DNA of 64,000 nucleotides from Limnoperna fortunei. Lineage: Eukaryota > Mollusca > Bivalvia > Mytilida > Modiolidae. The position numbers and the translations under genes are program-made. Each line of letters opens with the position of its first letter. The stretch's first letter is position 1. The notes beneath the pieces are model-generated. The model had not been told where the DNA came from, did not search any database, and saw only the letters and a list, made by a program, of their open reading frames with translations. The stretch lies in assembly GCA_944474755.1 (NCBI GenBank), contig OX104114.1, positions 41,233,070 to 41,297,069 on the forward strand, in the 5' to 3' direction. Of this stretch, positions 44,883 to 57,167 are shown one piece after another.

Positions 44883-47252
44883 TTCAAAGTCAGTTAAAGT
44901 GCGCCAATTACAAATATTGTGTCACAGACGTTTTTTGATGACCAATAGTATATTTGTTATGGGAATTTGACTTTAATTTAACTCGTTGGTAATTACGTGT
45001 TGAAAAAAATAACAATAATGTTCTGTTTGACTCTTTTATTGGTCAACACTGACTAATTTTGAAGCCTACATAGTAAAAACCATTATGTCACAAATTTGGA
45101 GTACAAAATTTATTTACAAAGAAAGAAAATTTATAGCGAAATAAATAAGGGAAATATGTTTTCTATGATAAAGAATTATCAGAATTTGGATAAAAACACT
45201 CTGTTTTTATGTCAGTATATTTGGAAATAAAAAACAACACAGTATTTGTGTCCCATAAAATGCTGTGAATTACGTTACAATTTCATGATAGTCGTATTGC
45301 AAACATATTTGATTAATACAGTAATGATTCGTGAACGAATATGTACAAAAATGCTTCAAAATATTTATAAGTCATGATTAAAAGGTGTATGAATAATTTT
45401 GGCCTAAAAACTAGTCTTTGATTTCAATTTTTAATTTTTTGCATTTAATTGTGAATTACGTTACGGTACCTTCCCTCATAATAAGTATATGCTATAAGCG
45501 TCAAACACTGTGAGTAATAAACACACTGATGTTAACCATAATTGCCATATAAACATTGTTTTTAGCTGTTAAAACATTTCTCATATATTTGCAAATGCTT
45601 ATGTCCGTAAATTACGTTGCGGTGAATTACGTTACGGTATATTCAGTAAACATGCTTTAAAACTTATTTCCTAGGAACAAATTACCTGGAAACATTATTT
45701 TTTGACACCGCCTAAAATAAGGGCGTTTATTGAAAACTAAGTTGCCAAGCGGGAGACATTTAAAACATTTTCTTGTGTAAACATTACCATCACTCGTAAG
45801 TACACATTTATTTAACAAGAACACATATTATATAGCATTAATTGTCAGCGAAAATTATTATTAAACGACACAATATATAATAAACTGCAGAACTGTGAAT
45901 ATGGAATATTGATTCCATTTGTATTTACGTCACGTGAGGGCACAAAGTTTAGTGTAACGTAATTTACGTTTTGTAACGTAAATCACATGCACATTTATGT
46001 TATAGTTTGTTTCCAAAAAATGGTAAAAGTTGATAACATGATGTGAAAAAAATGTTTAAACACTAACCGAAGATAGGCATACAATTTAGAATGAGTTAGG
46101 CATTTTGAAACGTTGACATTTCCTTATCGATACTACCAAACACCAGTTGGATATATCATTTTGTTTTAAAATGGCACTTTCATTTTAAATTTTTATCTTG
46201 CTATAATTGAAAGCATTTGCAAAAAATAAGTATAAATTATAATACAACACCATGACAATAAATAGTTTAGATAATCATGTAGTAAAGATCTATCACTCTT
46301 ACTTTCTTGTGTAACGTAATTCACTATTGTGTAAAAAGACAATTGTCAATACAACAGTACTGAATACACAACCATTTGTCCCAAAACATTTAATGGTGTG
46401 AAATGATCATAGCCCACTGTTTATCTTTAATCAAACCGTTGTGAACAGCACAATTTCATTTGTGTAACTGGGGATTTTTTTTAATATTTCTTCGCATTGG
46501 GAATTTAATGTGACATTTTAAAAGATTTTATGTTTTATGTGTTAATATCGTTGCAAAGATATTGCAAATCATTGTACCTAAAAAAAGAATCATTACCCAA
46601 AAGCTCTTTTTCTATAATGGTTCCAATTTAAACATAAGATAACAAGATTGTATATATTTTATGAACTTCTGTGAATTACGTTACACATGGTACTACTACT
46701 GTATAGTGTAATAAATATCTGTTTGATAAAATTTCAAGTCTTTTAAATTTGTTAAGTATTATCTTTAATGGTCAACAAATGAACAGATTTATTTAAATGG
46801 TCTTTAGACTTTGAAAATAAAAGAGTATCAACATTGAAAAATAGACACTTTTTCTTTAAAGCGTCTATTTTCCTTTTTATTGTTCAAGTATCAAGGAGTT
46901 GACCGATATCTTTTAGAGTTGGTTAATGTTGGGTTTCTTAAATGTTTTATTTGGTAAATCAATCATATATCTATCATATAAATGTGTTTTATATGCAATT
47001 GTGGTTCTTTTTACGATAAAATATGTTTGATATAGTTACAGTAGACAGAAGTAACGTAATTCACCTTCCAAAATACCACCACATGTATATTCATGTTTTT
47101 CTTGATGTGAACTTGTTATTCAAGAGCTACCTTTTTTGTTTTCTAATTGTTCAAATATAGTTCTTACAAAATAAATACATTTGTCTTGTTTTCAAAGCCG
47201 AAAATCTTCAGCCGTTTTTTCTGTGCACATGCGCACTTTAACTGACTTTGAA
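44883..47252. mobile_element. 2,370-bp DNA element with 22-bp perfect TIR and dispersed 14-bp motif
   Basis: The 22 bases at 44883-44904 (TTCAAAGTCAG...AAAGTGCGC) are exactly inverted at 47231-47252. No target duplication is obvious (left flank ACAAAACA, right flank CCAACAAC). No coding frame of substance. Inside, GTGAATTACGTTAC or a one/two-base variant occurs nine times: plus strand at 45265, 45451, 45607 (variant), 45622 and 46671; minus strand at 45954 (variant), 45973 (variant), 46311 and 47051. The superfamily is unknown to me. Confidence 0.7.
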
Positions 47253-47695
47253 CCAACAACAAAACAAATACCATTAATATGGTATATATTTCATGGACAA
47301 TATAAAATAATAATCTAGTCTTCGATAGTAGAGAGATGAAGTTGTTGAATGAAAACAGATATGAAACGTGTTTAAAAGGCTTTGTGTAGTTTCGAAAAAG
47401 GTTAATTCTGCGATCCATTTTATGTCAATAAAAACAAACTCTTTTGAAGTGGATGTTAAATCTAATGCTTTTAGCGTCTTTTTGAAGTGTATGTAAATAA
47501 TCTGAAAGCTTTATTTAAACAATACGCCATCGTCGAACTACCCCCCAGTATGCTTGTTACGACAAAAACAATATCATACATAGATTTTTTACATCAAATC
47601 TTGTTTTATTTTGAACACCAAATGTGTAGCAGTAAATATGTAATAAACATGAAATGAAGAGTCAAAAGATTCTACTTTCCTCATGATACAAAAGC
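47253..47695. other. 5' flank of the receptor gene
   Basis: No coding sequence, TATA box or splice acceptor that I can call with confidence. The DNA element above ends 443 bp before the ATG. Confidence 0.4.
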
Positions 47696-48853
47696 ATGGT
47701 TCTTCAAGCTGTATTTTTTGTGTGTTGGTTGACAATTGGATTATCATTTTCAAATTGTCAAAATATTTCGGACTACCAACAACTATATTCAAATTTATTT
47801 ACCAACTATAATACGGAATTAAAACCAATTTTAAACCAATCAAATCAATTTACTGTTACAGTTGCGTTTTTACTTCTTGGAATAAACACGTTCAGCGAAG
47901 TGGAGGGTGTCTTGACAGTAATTGCAGCTCTAAATGTATCTTGGACAGATAGTTCGCTTACCTGGCAACCATCCGACTTTAATGGAATAAACATGTTTAG
48001 TATATCTGCTAGCAAGGTTTGGACTCCAAATTTGGTGCTTTTTAACGACGCATACAGGATAAGTAGCATAGGTTATGACGAATCGTTTAAGGTCAGTATC
48101 AGACATGATGGATCTGTATCGTGGACACCTGGCGGAGTGTTAAATGCAAAATGCTCTGCAAATGTAAGAAAGTTTCCGTTTGATGATCACATGTGTTCTT
48201 TAATATTTGTAATATGGGATAATATGATGTCAACACACATTGAAGCTGCATCTGTACCATTCAACGATAGATATTATAACAAAGACAGTGACTGGTACTT
48301 AATAGGCCGATATGTTCAGAACTATTCACTTTTACCAAACATGTCATTTGAGTTAAAGCTACATATTAAGAGAGAACCAATATATTACAACCTAGTTGTA
48401 TTTGCACCAATAGCTGTTCTTGCATTATTGAATCCGTTAGTTTTTGCACTTCCAAATGAATGCGGAGAAAGGATTTCATTCGGGACGACAATTTTACTTT
48501 CATTCGCGATCTTTTTGACCCTTGCGGCCTCTGCCATACCAGCAACATCCAACCCAATCGCATTTCTGATCGTATTCATTATCATGATTTTTGTTGTCAG
48601 TGCTTTAATTACTGTTGTCAATATAACGATTGTTTGTTTGTTTCATAAAAACAATGCTATTGTCCAAGGACTTTTTACAGTTCTTACGAGTCGCATTCTC
48701 GACATAAGAAAAAAGAACGTGGTTGTTCCTTGTGAGACTACTAATTGTTTAACTTATAAAGAACTGGCAATGAAGATGGACAAACTCAGCTTCGTTGTTA
48801 GTTATGTACTCGTGTTTTCATTGGTAGCTTTGTATTATTTTGTTCTTCAGTAA
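47696..48853 (+). CDS. Intronless Cys-loop receptor subunit, nicotinic acetylcholine receptor-like
   Basis: 385 residues in one exon. Signal peptide 1-20. Loop D region W83/W90, loop A VWTPNLVLFND (about 108-118), loop B W143 in SVSWTPGG, and the Cys-loop C153 to C167 with 13 residues between (KFPFDDHM). M1 is about 230-252. M2 is about 257-279, beginning GERISF: a glutamate at -1' predicts cation selectivity. M3 is about 288-314 and M4 about 364-384. The cytoplasmic loop is very short (about 45 residues). Several N-glycosylation sequons lie in the ectodomain. The vicinal cysteines of alpha-type loop C are missing, so it would be a non-alpha partner or bind another ligand. Plasma-membrane pentamer subunit. 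Lack of introns fits the retroposed nAChR expansions described in molluscs. Ligand unknown. Confidence 0.85.
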   Translation: MVLQAVFFVCWLTIGLSFSNCQNISDYQQLYSNLFTNYNTELKPILNQSNQFTVTVAFLLLGINTFSEVEGVLTVIAALNVSWTDSSLTWQPSDFNGINMFSISASKVWTPNLVLFNDAYRISSIGYDESFKVSIRHDGSVSWTPGGVLNAKCSANVRKFPFDDHMCSLIFVIWDNMMSTHIEAASVPFNDRYYNKDSDWYLIGRYVQNYSLLPNMSFELKLHIKREPIYYNLVVFAPIAVLALLNPLVFALPNECGERISFGTTILLSFAIFLTLAASAIPATSNPIAFLIVFIIMIFVVSALITVVNITIVCLFHKNNAIVQGLFTVLTSRILDIRKKNVVVPCETTNCLTYKELAMKMDKLSFVVSYVLVFSLVALYYFVLQ

Positions 48854-49539
48854 TATTGTAAGAAGTAGTTAAGAGACACATTTCTTTTGGCTGTTATTTA
48901 AACTGATACAGGATGGTTTTGGTCTAGAGACTGTGAATAGATATATGGTATAACTTAACCGGTAAGGTATATGCTATATAGACTACTAGCTTAAACATGT
49001 TTTGATTTTTATTTATTTTCTCTCTGGAAACTTTTATTGTGAAATCATAAAGACCTATGTTAGTTATGTGTTTGGCTATACAAATAACGTTTGAACATTT
49101 ATATTTAAAGTGTGTTCATTCTTCATTTGTAGTACAATGTATTATACTCAAGTAAGCAACTAGATTTCACGATGCAGAAAGCATTGCTGTTCTGCTTTAA
49201 CACATTTTTTAAAACTTAGAATATTTTAGAAACAAAGATATGTTGACTTTGGGGTATCAGTACATACTGTTGTTTTGCTGACTGACAATCTTTTATTCTT
49301 CGCCGGGTAAAAGTTTTCCAATCTGTAGGTAACATTTTGAAAATTATAATATTTAATTTAACATCATACAATAAACGTTCTTCGCTTATGTAGTCAATTT
49401 CATTAGGCTTTTGTCTTTTAATAGCTCTAATGCTTAATAGAACATAAAAAGCTTCAATTCTTGAAAGAAATAGATCTGAAGTCAAAGCAAATTGAGACCT
49501 TCATAAGTATAAAATTCACTAGACTTAGTAATAACGTAA
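48854..49539. other. Receptor gene 3' flank
   Basis: No further gene recognised. An 89-codon minus-strand frame at 49216-49485 has no motif. Confidence 0.4.
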
Positions 49540-50190
49540 ATATAGCGTTATGAAAAGATTTGTATATAGAAAAATAGCAAAGAAAACCGACAGAATAACA
49601 AGAGCCAAAAGTCAAGGGACAGTTACAAATCCGGATAAAGATAAAACGCAACACGGAAACCAAAAACACAAAAAACAGAAAGAGAGTAACCCGAACCCAA
49701 TAAAAGCCATGGGTGCACTCAGGTGCTCCGGACGAGTAAGCAGTGCCTGCCTCTAATTAGACACCCGTCGAGTTACTCATTGTCATGTCTAGGGAAAAGT
49801 CAAATCCAAGAATAGGAATCACTACTTATGACTCAGCAAAAGTGTCTTATTTGAGACACTGATTTCCCATAACGATCAATTAAGTCATGGTGACGACCAT
49901 AGAACTTATGGAGAGATAACATCAACCTATTGCTAGGTGCAACAAACCCTTGTTTGAGTAGTTTAGCAGTCAACAGCAGGGATCGGTCTAGAAAATCGGA
50001 ATACCGATCGCAGGATCTAGAATAACGTATAAGTTGTGAAATGTACACACCATACGCTGGAGCTGCTGGAATGTTGCTGTCGATGAACGGGAAGTTGACA
50101 ATTGGAAAGTTGAAGTCATCACGTTTGTCGTAGAGTCTAGTTGTAATTTTTCTGAGTCTATTTCTAGAAGTAGGTCTAAGTAGGTATATA
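49540..50190 (-). mobile_element. Retroelement ORF C-terminus and 3' module
   Basis: On the minus strand, from about 50190 to 49833, one frame reads TTRLYDKRDDFNFPIVNFPF, AAPAYGVYISQLIRYSRSC, DFLDRSLLLTAKLL and KFYGRHHDLIDRYG. This is a C-terminal signature I know from reverse-transcriptase-encoding repeats of molluscs and cnidarians; the clade is uncertain. From 49800 down to 49540 follows a non-coding module (GAGCACCTGAGTGC, TATTGGGTTCGGG, TTTTTGTGTTTTTGG) that recurs at 6.8 kb. The reverse-transcriptase core is absent (5' truncation). Confidence 0.7.
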
Positions 50191-51240
50191 GTTTTGAAAA
50201 AAAGAAGTTCAACGTTATTGGAAATCTGTGGTATTGTTTTAGAACAAGCTTCTGTAACATTGTTAATACTATGTTTGTTGAAATAAACAATTTAACTGGA
50301 TTCCGCAGTTTTTATTAATATCAAATAAAAGCAATTAAAGTATTAAATACATATTTATTTTTGTAATTGCAGAAATAAACCCACAGCACAGCAGAACATT
50401 ATTTCGAAAATTTTATTATTTTGTTTTGAACTGATTTTAAATAAATACGTTCTTAGCAAGTACTGCTTTGTATTTGTTAAACATATTTGGTCCATTGTTG
50501 AATTGACGTAAAAGATGACACCCCACAGTCCTGATAACAAAATCGGGTTTCTGTCCGTGAACTAAGTATACTCTTGGAAGTTAAAGTCTAAATGTATCTA
50601 TCACGTCATTTAATTACTGTCTATTCCGATTGCATATACAAAACTGACGGACTATAGCGGCAAGTTTAGAGAAGAAATTGTATTTTGAAGCCACCTGTTT
50701 CAATCAAATACCCTTTATTTGTCTGCTGTGTAACCTAAGGAAAAATTAGTTGTGTTTAAAAAAAACTATTATTACATGAATAGAATTTTGCGTGTTTTTG
50801 ATTGGTCTAAAAACAACTTTTGGGTCACGATAAATCGCAACAGTACTAAAATTACATAAAATGTTTGTACGCTGCACGATTCCGTTGCATAGTAGTCAAG
50901 CGGACTACGATATCGACCTGGTTTTTATGTTTTAGCCAACCAGAATAGCCGTCTTAACAAATTCATTCGTCCAATCAAATCGATTGTATTAATTGTACAT
51001 CGTGCGTGACAACAACAAATGGGAGAAACATCGGCTCTGCGATATGTTGATTCATTTATACTCTTCTCAATATTTGAAACTGGAATTTCAGGATTACCAA
51101 CAAATTTATATCAAAATGCAGTATTATATAAAAAATATTAAGGGTAACAACAATTGCAAAATGTAAGCAGGGGCTCCAGTAGAAAAGACATCCTCTGTTT
51201 TTCTGATCAAGGGAGATGGTGGTTTTCTTCATGTAATAAA
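50191..51240. other. No gene recognised
   Basis: AT-rich spacer; no open frame above 62 codons with recognisable content. Confidence 0.5.
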
Positions 51241-51386
51241 ACAATTAATCACTTTGATATACGGTCGCTATCAGGATTGATCAGCCCTCAAAAATGTATA
51301 TTCACCTCGCCTAGCGGCTCGTTGAATATTACATTTTCTCTGGCTGATAAATCCTGATAGCGACCTATATCAAAGTCATTAATTGT
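51241..51386. mobile_element. 146-bp foldback MITE
   Basis: ACAATTAATCACTTTGATAT at 51241 pairs with the inverse at the right end. Pairing continues through GGTCGCTATCAGGATT and TCAGCC on the left against GGCTGATAAATCCTGATAGC on the right. The loop lies around CGCCTAGCGGCTCG, and symmetry extends loosely into the flanks. Target duplication not clear. A minus-strand 62-codon frame across its left side is incidental. Confidence 0.75.
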
Positions 51387-52892
51387 ATAATATTACTATG
51401 CAGCAGTTACCGTGTAGTTATCGACAAGGTCATGATATAAAAGGAATTTATTGTCATGACTATTCAATCTATTTAGCTCACGATTTAGCTTGAACCTAAT
51501 TTTCATGTTAGGTATGCTACGATGCGAGTATATGTGAACAAAGTAAGATAAGATCCATATACTTAATATTGATTAGTCAATACTTCAGTAGTCATAATGG
51601 CATAATTTCCCAAATAATGTTAACATCAACTTTATTTCTTCAAGTTATATATACATCACACCTTTTACGAGGTAAAATATTTAAGCGAACAAGCCGTCAG
51701 TCGAGTGAGACGCACGTGGTTAGACGCCTTAAAAAAGGCGTGGTATGTATGTGTTGTAACATAATTCAATCGGGACATGACATAATTGGTGTCAGACGAT
51801 CAGTTTAGACGATGTATGCAGCTCATTTACTGACTGTAATGAGACGGGAGTTACACAATTGATTAACTTAAAAGTTAGTTGATTATACCATAGCTTAGCC
51901 TCGCCTATGTCAATGTATTTGAATGGGGATATTGGTATCAGATGACGTGAAACCGTGGTTTAACAAGAAACGTCTTCTATAAACAATGCTTTAAAACAAC
52001 ACACAGATCAAGTATGATCAATCTATAAAAAGAAAAATTGCCATATTACAACCTATATTATTGTATCCTCAACATGACTCATTACTCTTTAATTATTCTT
52101 CTATCATCAACATAACCTTCTTTTTCGTTAACATGAGTAAATCCAAAAAGAAGTATAAAGTTATTAAAGTAAACATTTCATTGTTACATAAACGAGTTGA
52201 ATTATGTTAAAAATATTACCATTTTACAGAAATAAGGCATTAACATATTCTGAACCAAATAGTATGATATAAATTAAATCGTGACCTTGTACAGCAGAAA
52301 GAGATGCTTTAAATTGTATGGAAACCATTACTGTCGTTAGTACTGGAGTACTAAGTACACGAAACGAGATTAGAATGTTTTTTAAGTATTGTACGCAATT
52401 ACCTTTATGGATTACAATAATGGTCCTCTATCGGTATTATATATTTACACAGATATAGCTTGTTAAATATAATGCTTTTATCTCAAATATTTAACAAAAG
52501 ATGGATAACCTAGAAGCTTATTAGACTATATAATAAAGTAATCAATCGAAATTGATTCAGTATGTTGGTCATGATTAACAAACAACAGATAAGATGAATT
52601 TGACAACATCAAAAACAGACCTATCACCAGCCAAGTAGTAACAATAACACGTAGGTGCTAAAATGAAATATCATCGATCCATTTGTTAATACAGTCTATG
52701 TATAAATGTGAATCCTGGAAATTGAGAAAATTTAAGGTTTTGTATTACCAAGGTTAAGAGTTCTTAACATGATTTTGACATTATTGTTTTGGGAAGTAGG
52801 TGAGTATTTAAATATTTAGTAGGCTACTGTTGTTTTGATTTCGGCGCCACTCACTCAGTTAGACGAAATAAATTTCCATTTTTAAGTTGTCA
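51387..52892. other. No gene recognised
   Basis: AT-rich spacer. GACGCCTTAAAAAAGGCGTG at about 51724 is a small stem. Nothing else delimited. Confidence 0.45.
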
Positions 52893-53160
52893 CAGGCCAC
52901 GATGGCCAAGTGTTTGAGGTTGTTCGTTTACCATTGATCAAGTGGTGTGTCAACACTGAGGTTGCGGATTAGAGACTCACTGCGGGCAGGGTGAGCTCGA
53001 CTTCAACCTTAAACAAGGACTGCCAGTTTTCCTACAGAAGGTTGGGGGTTTACTCCGGGTACTTCGGCTTCCCCTAAAAAACAACAGACGCAATGTTATT
53101 GTTATAGCTGAAAAATGTCTGAAAGTGGCGATAATCACCATTCAGACAAACATACAATCA
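52893..53160 (+). mobile_element. Diverged full-length SINE
   Basis: All modules are present in order (head from CAGGCCACGATGGCCAAGTG, CACTGCGGGCAGGGTGAGCT, CTCCGGGTACTTCGGCTTCC, GAAAGTGGCGATAATCACC). The B box is degraded (GATTAGAGAC instead of GGTTCGATTC), so it is probably silent. Oldest full copy in the window. Confidence 0.85.
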
Positions 53161-53206
53161 AATTGTCAAAACCAGTCCTATCTAATAGAAACTCTATTAA
53201 TCAACA

Positions 53207-53625
53207 TGAAATGACAACCGATTTTAAACCAATCAAATCAATTTGAGTAACTGTCGGTTTTTCTTTTTGAAACCAGCAAGCGCGACGAGGTTAAGAGTGT
53301 TGTGGCGGTAATTTAATCATTGAATGTGTCTGGGAAAGGTTTCTGGTTACAACCCACCCCACAGAACGGTATTAACATGCTTAATAAATCATTCGGCAAC
53401 ATGTGAACTCTATATCTATGGCTGCACAATAATGCATACAGGGTATGATACATCGTTTAAGAGTTGTTTTGAGTGGAGTGTTAAATTGTAAACGCTAAAT
53501 ATATCACAAGATGAAACATATCATAACAGTGGTTGGTACCAAGTAGAACAAAATGTGTAGTTTGATCAAAGTAGCGCAAATATTTTCAATTTTGACATGG
53601 CGTGCTTCAAATACCAGATTGAACC
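53207..53625 (+). pseudogene. Decayed receptor copy (nAChR-like)
   Basis: Nucleotide similarity to the gene at 47696-48853 is easy to follow. TTTTAAACCAATCAAATCAA matches the 47830 region exactly, then GGTATTAACATGCTTAATAA vs GGAATAAACATGTTTAGTAT, CGCATACAGG vs TGCATACAGG, and GGAGTGTTAAAT vs GGAGTGTTAAAT. After a gap comes CATATCATAACAGTGGTTGGTACC vs the 48272-48300 region (TATTATAACAAAG...GACTGGTACTT). Multiple stops and frameshifts; the Cys-loop and all membrane segments are missing. It shows that a third copy once lay between the two readable receptor genes. Confidence 0.8.
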
Positions 53626-54417
53626 CAAAACAATAATATAAGAGATAAATCATTGTCTAGAGAAAAACTTTTAACAATGCCATTAATACAATAAAAGTTA
53701 CTGTTGTAAATAATTACTTTTCTCTCTCCCCAAGGTGAGCATCAAGTTTGCGAGATCTGGCACAACTTTTTGAAATTTCAATGATAAAAGCACTTTAACA
53801 CCTTAATTAGTTGATCATCAAATATTTTTTTTAATCTTTGAGTGTTTTTAGTCAATAGAAGGAAAGCGTGTCTCATGAATGACATATTATAACCTTTATA
53901 TCGTTAGGGCAATTATTTGCACAGTACATCTAAAGAGTTTTTGTTTGTTTGCCATGACTTAGAACTTAGTTATGGGATGTGGTGTTTTTATTAATTTACG
54001 TTTAGATTAAGACTTTAGATCAGACACTTTTAAAGCTCCGCTCTTGACCGAGTAAATCTTTCTTTTATTAATTTTGTATAGTCAGGGTTTTATATAGGAC
54101 CCCATCTATCACCACCTGACCTGAGTGTTCTGGGCTATTAATATGCATATAGCGTCGCAGCTGACAATATTTTTGTATATATTATTTACAAAATGCTCTA
54201 AAAAACAAATAATAATTAAAAAATCTTACATTCACTCTCACTTTCTCGCCTCAAATTACTTTTTCTAATATAAAAAAAAGAATACAGATGATGGTATTTA
54301 TTTACCGTATATAAAAGGTTATACCAAGAAAAAATGTATCAAATCTATGGAAAAATATGGTTAAACGGGGCCCACCTTTGCTCAAACTTATGCATACAAA
54401 GGTTTTTGTTCAACACT
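53626..54417. other. No gene recognised
   Basis: AT-rich spacer between the receptor relic and the LINE. Poly-A/T rich, no defined repeat. Confidence 0.4.
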
Positions 54418-56150
54418 TTACAAATATTTTAGCTTAGATTTAAGTTCAATAATGTTTGGGATTCTTTCCTGTAATTTACAATGGTAGATATAGTTTTTTG
54501 TCACTAGTATGATCAAATTTAAAAACGGTTGCTCATTGACATACCCAAGAAGTACCAATTCTTTTAACAGATCAACAACATAAAACTTCTTCACATGCTC
54601 TGATACAACATCCCAAAAACAGTACAATAAAAAAAAGTGTTCAATTGTTCAATATTAGTCTTACAAAATCCACAGAGTTTTGTATTTTTCAATATTACCA
54701 TATATAAGAAATTGTTTGTTAGAAGGATTCTATCTAATATTTTGTATTGAAAAGTCTTCAGATATGTATGTTCAAAGTCACAAAATATTTTGACCAGTTG
54801 TGGATTTCAAACCCAAGATGTTCCTCCCATTTAAGAAGTTTATCATTAGATGCATAAAAAACTTTATCTCTTAAATACTTATAAACAAACGTAGGCTTTT
54901 TGGAAGCCATCAGTGTTTCAAAAAAGAAAGTTTATTACTGTAATTTTTGTCATTTGAGGTTTTTCATGTTCTTGAATACACTATTTCATAAAATTAGGAA
55001 TACATGATGTTAAACTATAATACTTCTTAAAATTGTTGTTACATAGCTTATTTTTCATTACATCAAAACCATAAAATTGCACATTCTGTGGATCAATAAT
55101 ATTATAAATGTACTGAAAATCTGAAATTCTTCCAATTACTGTAATATTTAAACTTTAAACATGGAGCAAAATTCAATAAATCAGTAGATAAGTACATCAA
55201 TTATGCAATATTTTGCAGATGCTATGCTTATTATCACATCTTTCTAAAATAAATTTTTTATTCTCTCCCCGACCTCTTTCATTTTTTCACTATGTAGTTT
55301 GAAAAAAGCGTTCAATGTCATTCATACATGGTTTTAGAGAACAGGATAAAATTTTCTGCCATGGACCTGCAGGGTTATCATGAAATCTTTTAATCAATCC
55401 AGATTTTAATTTATTGTCCGGCAGATTAGGCAATGCCGTAAAAGATGAATAAGCTTGGCTGTTGCTAAACTCTTAATTACTGTAATTTAACTCGACCATA
55501 CTGTGCAAGTTTAGAGAAAAATCAAGGCCCAGAACTCTAAAGTTTGTGAGCAATATACATTAAGATCACTACATAGAATATCGGTCTGAAAATTGTTTGC
55601 TCCCAATCCATAATGCCCTAGTTTTGGATCTATTAACCTTAAGACCTGAAACTTTGGCGTAAGATTCAAAGCATCTAATTGTGATGAGGTTTCAGTGTCA
55701 TCCAGCATAAAAAATGTATCATCTGTGTTCTGACTAACAAGGCAATCTGCATCATTGAATGTCAATTCCACCAATGTCACAGTTTGGATTTAACCTCATG
55801 GCTAATAGTTCAACCCCTATAATGAATAAATAAGGAGATAGCAGATCTTGTCTACAACCTCTACCAAGATCAAAGAACTTTGACATATGTCCATTATTTA
55901 TGACGCAGTTTTAGCTCCATTGTATAGAATTTCAAACCATTTGCAAAAAGAATCCCCAAATTTAAAACTCTTTAAAGCGTTGGTGAGAATACTCCATTCA
56001 ATAGAGTCAAAAGCTTTTTCGAAATCAACTAATAGTTACAATCCTGTTTTGTCATTTTCTTTCAGATAGCGCATCAAGTCATATAGTAATCGTGTGTTTT
56101 CAACAAATAAATCTTTCTTGACAGAGTAAACTTGAGGGATGCAAGATACC
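54418..56150 (-). mobile_element. Decayed L1/Tx1-like LINE reverse transcriptase
   Basis: Reading the minus strand from 56150: NTRLLYDLMRYLKEND, then VDFEKAFDSIEWSIL at about 56030-55985 (RT motif with the catalytic Asp region). A G-R-G-C-R-Q block near 55860 and a TDDTFFMLDD remnant of the Y-x-DD box near 55720 follow. GLKVNRSKTRALWIGS-like sequence is near 55655-55600. Then come a broken thumb/linker region, LKTFQYKILDRILLTNNFLY near 54770-54710, a C-x2-C finger, and an 69-codon terminal frame (54418-54627) ending ELKSKLKYL. Many stops and frameshifts. ORF1 and endonuclease are absent. It separates the receptor relic from the frameshifted receptor gene. Confidence 0.8.
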
Positions 56151-57167
56151 GTTGAGGGTAATACTTCTTTTGTCTAGCTTTATGTGGCTTAAATATAATT
56201 GAAGGTAATAACAAAATACCGAACACCAACGAAACGAATCCAGAAATCAAATTTCAAGCAACTCGAGATTCAAAAAGCCAAAAAATGAAGCAACCCTAAC
56301 TATGCTCTTGATTAATTATCGGGTATTTTAAAGAAATTGTTGGAGTAAACGAGGTGTTACATTATGCCTAACTTCCGTCTTCCAATACTGTATTGTGCGA
56401 GTTGGTGTGTTTATGTTTGTAAGTTAGGTATTATAAACCCCTAGTCAGTAATAGGTGTATCAAATGACCATCGCAGTACCATCAAAATGAACTAATAAAA
56501 TTATAATTGTCTTGGTAGAAAACTAATTTCATTTATCGAGATAAAAATAATATTATGCTTCCTCGTCTAGTCAATTGTTTATTCTTTGTTTAATCGATGA
56601 AAAGACGTTGTAATATAGTATTCTTTTTTTCATGCAACTTCTTTTTACTTGTTTGTAGGTAAATATATTTATTGATTAAATTCGGCCAGCATCCTATGAC
56701 ATTTTTTATTTAGTGACATTTTAATTAATATAACATAGTTGACGTAAATTTAACTCTTTAACTAAAAAATCTTTAATATTGTAACTTAGTCATCACCTAT
56801 TATTACCACATTAACAAAAATATCCTGTATGATTTCGTAGAATATGAAATACTGAGTACCTCGAAATACTGACACGTCAATTATGGTCCACGGTGTCTGT
56901 TAAAACAGATAATATTCTAAATAGATTTGAAACGTTATTATTTGAAATGATTTGATCACTTTTAAAATAATAGAAACGAATCAACTGTTTAAGATTGATA
57001 TTCCAGCTATCAGCCTTAAATAAAACATTAAATACTTTATTGACAAAAGCTCCCAAAATGTACCTCTTCAGATAATATGCGTCATATGTCCGGACGTCCT
57101 ATTTAAAATGAATATCATTTTGAGCAAATTCATGTATTGTTGTTAATTTCCGAACAAACTGACACAA
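56151..57167. other. 5' flank of the second receptor gene
   Basis: AT-rich, no gene or clear repeat. No promoter element called. Confidence 0.4.
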
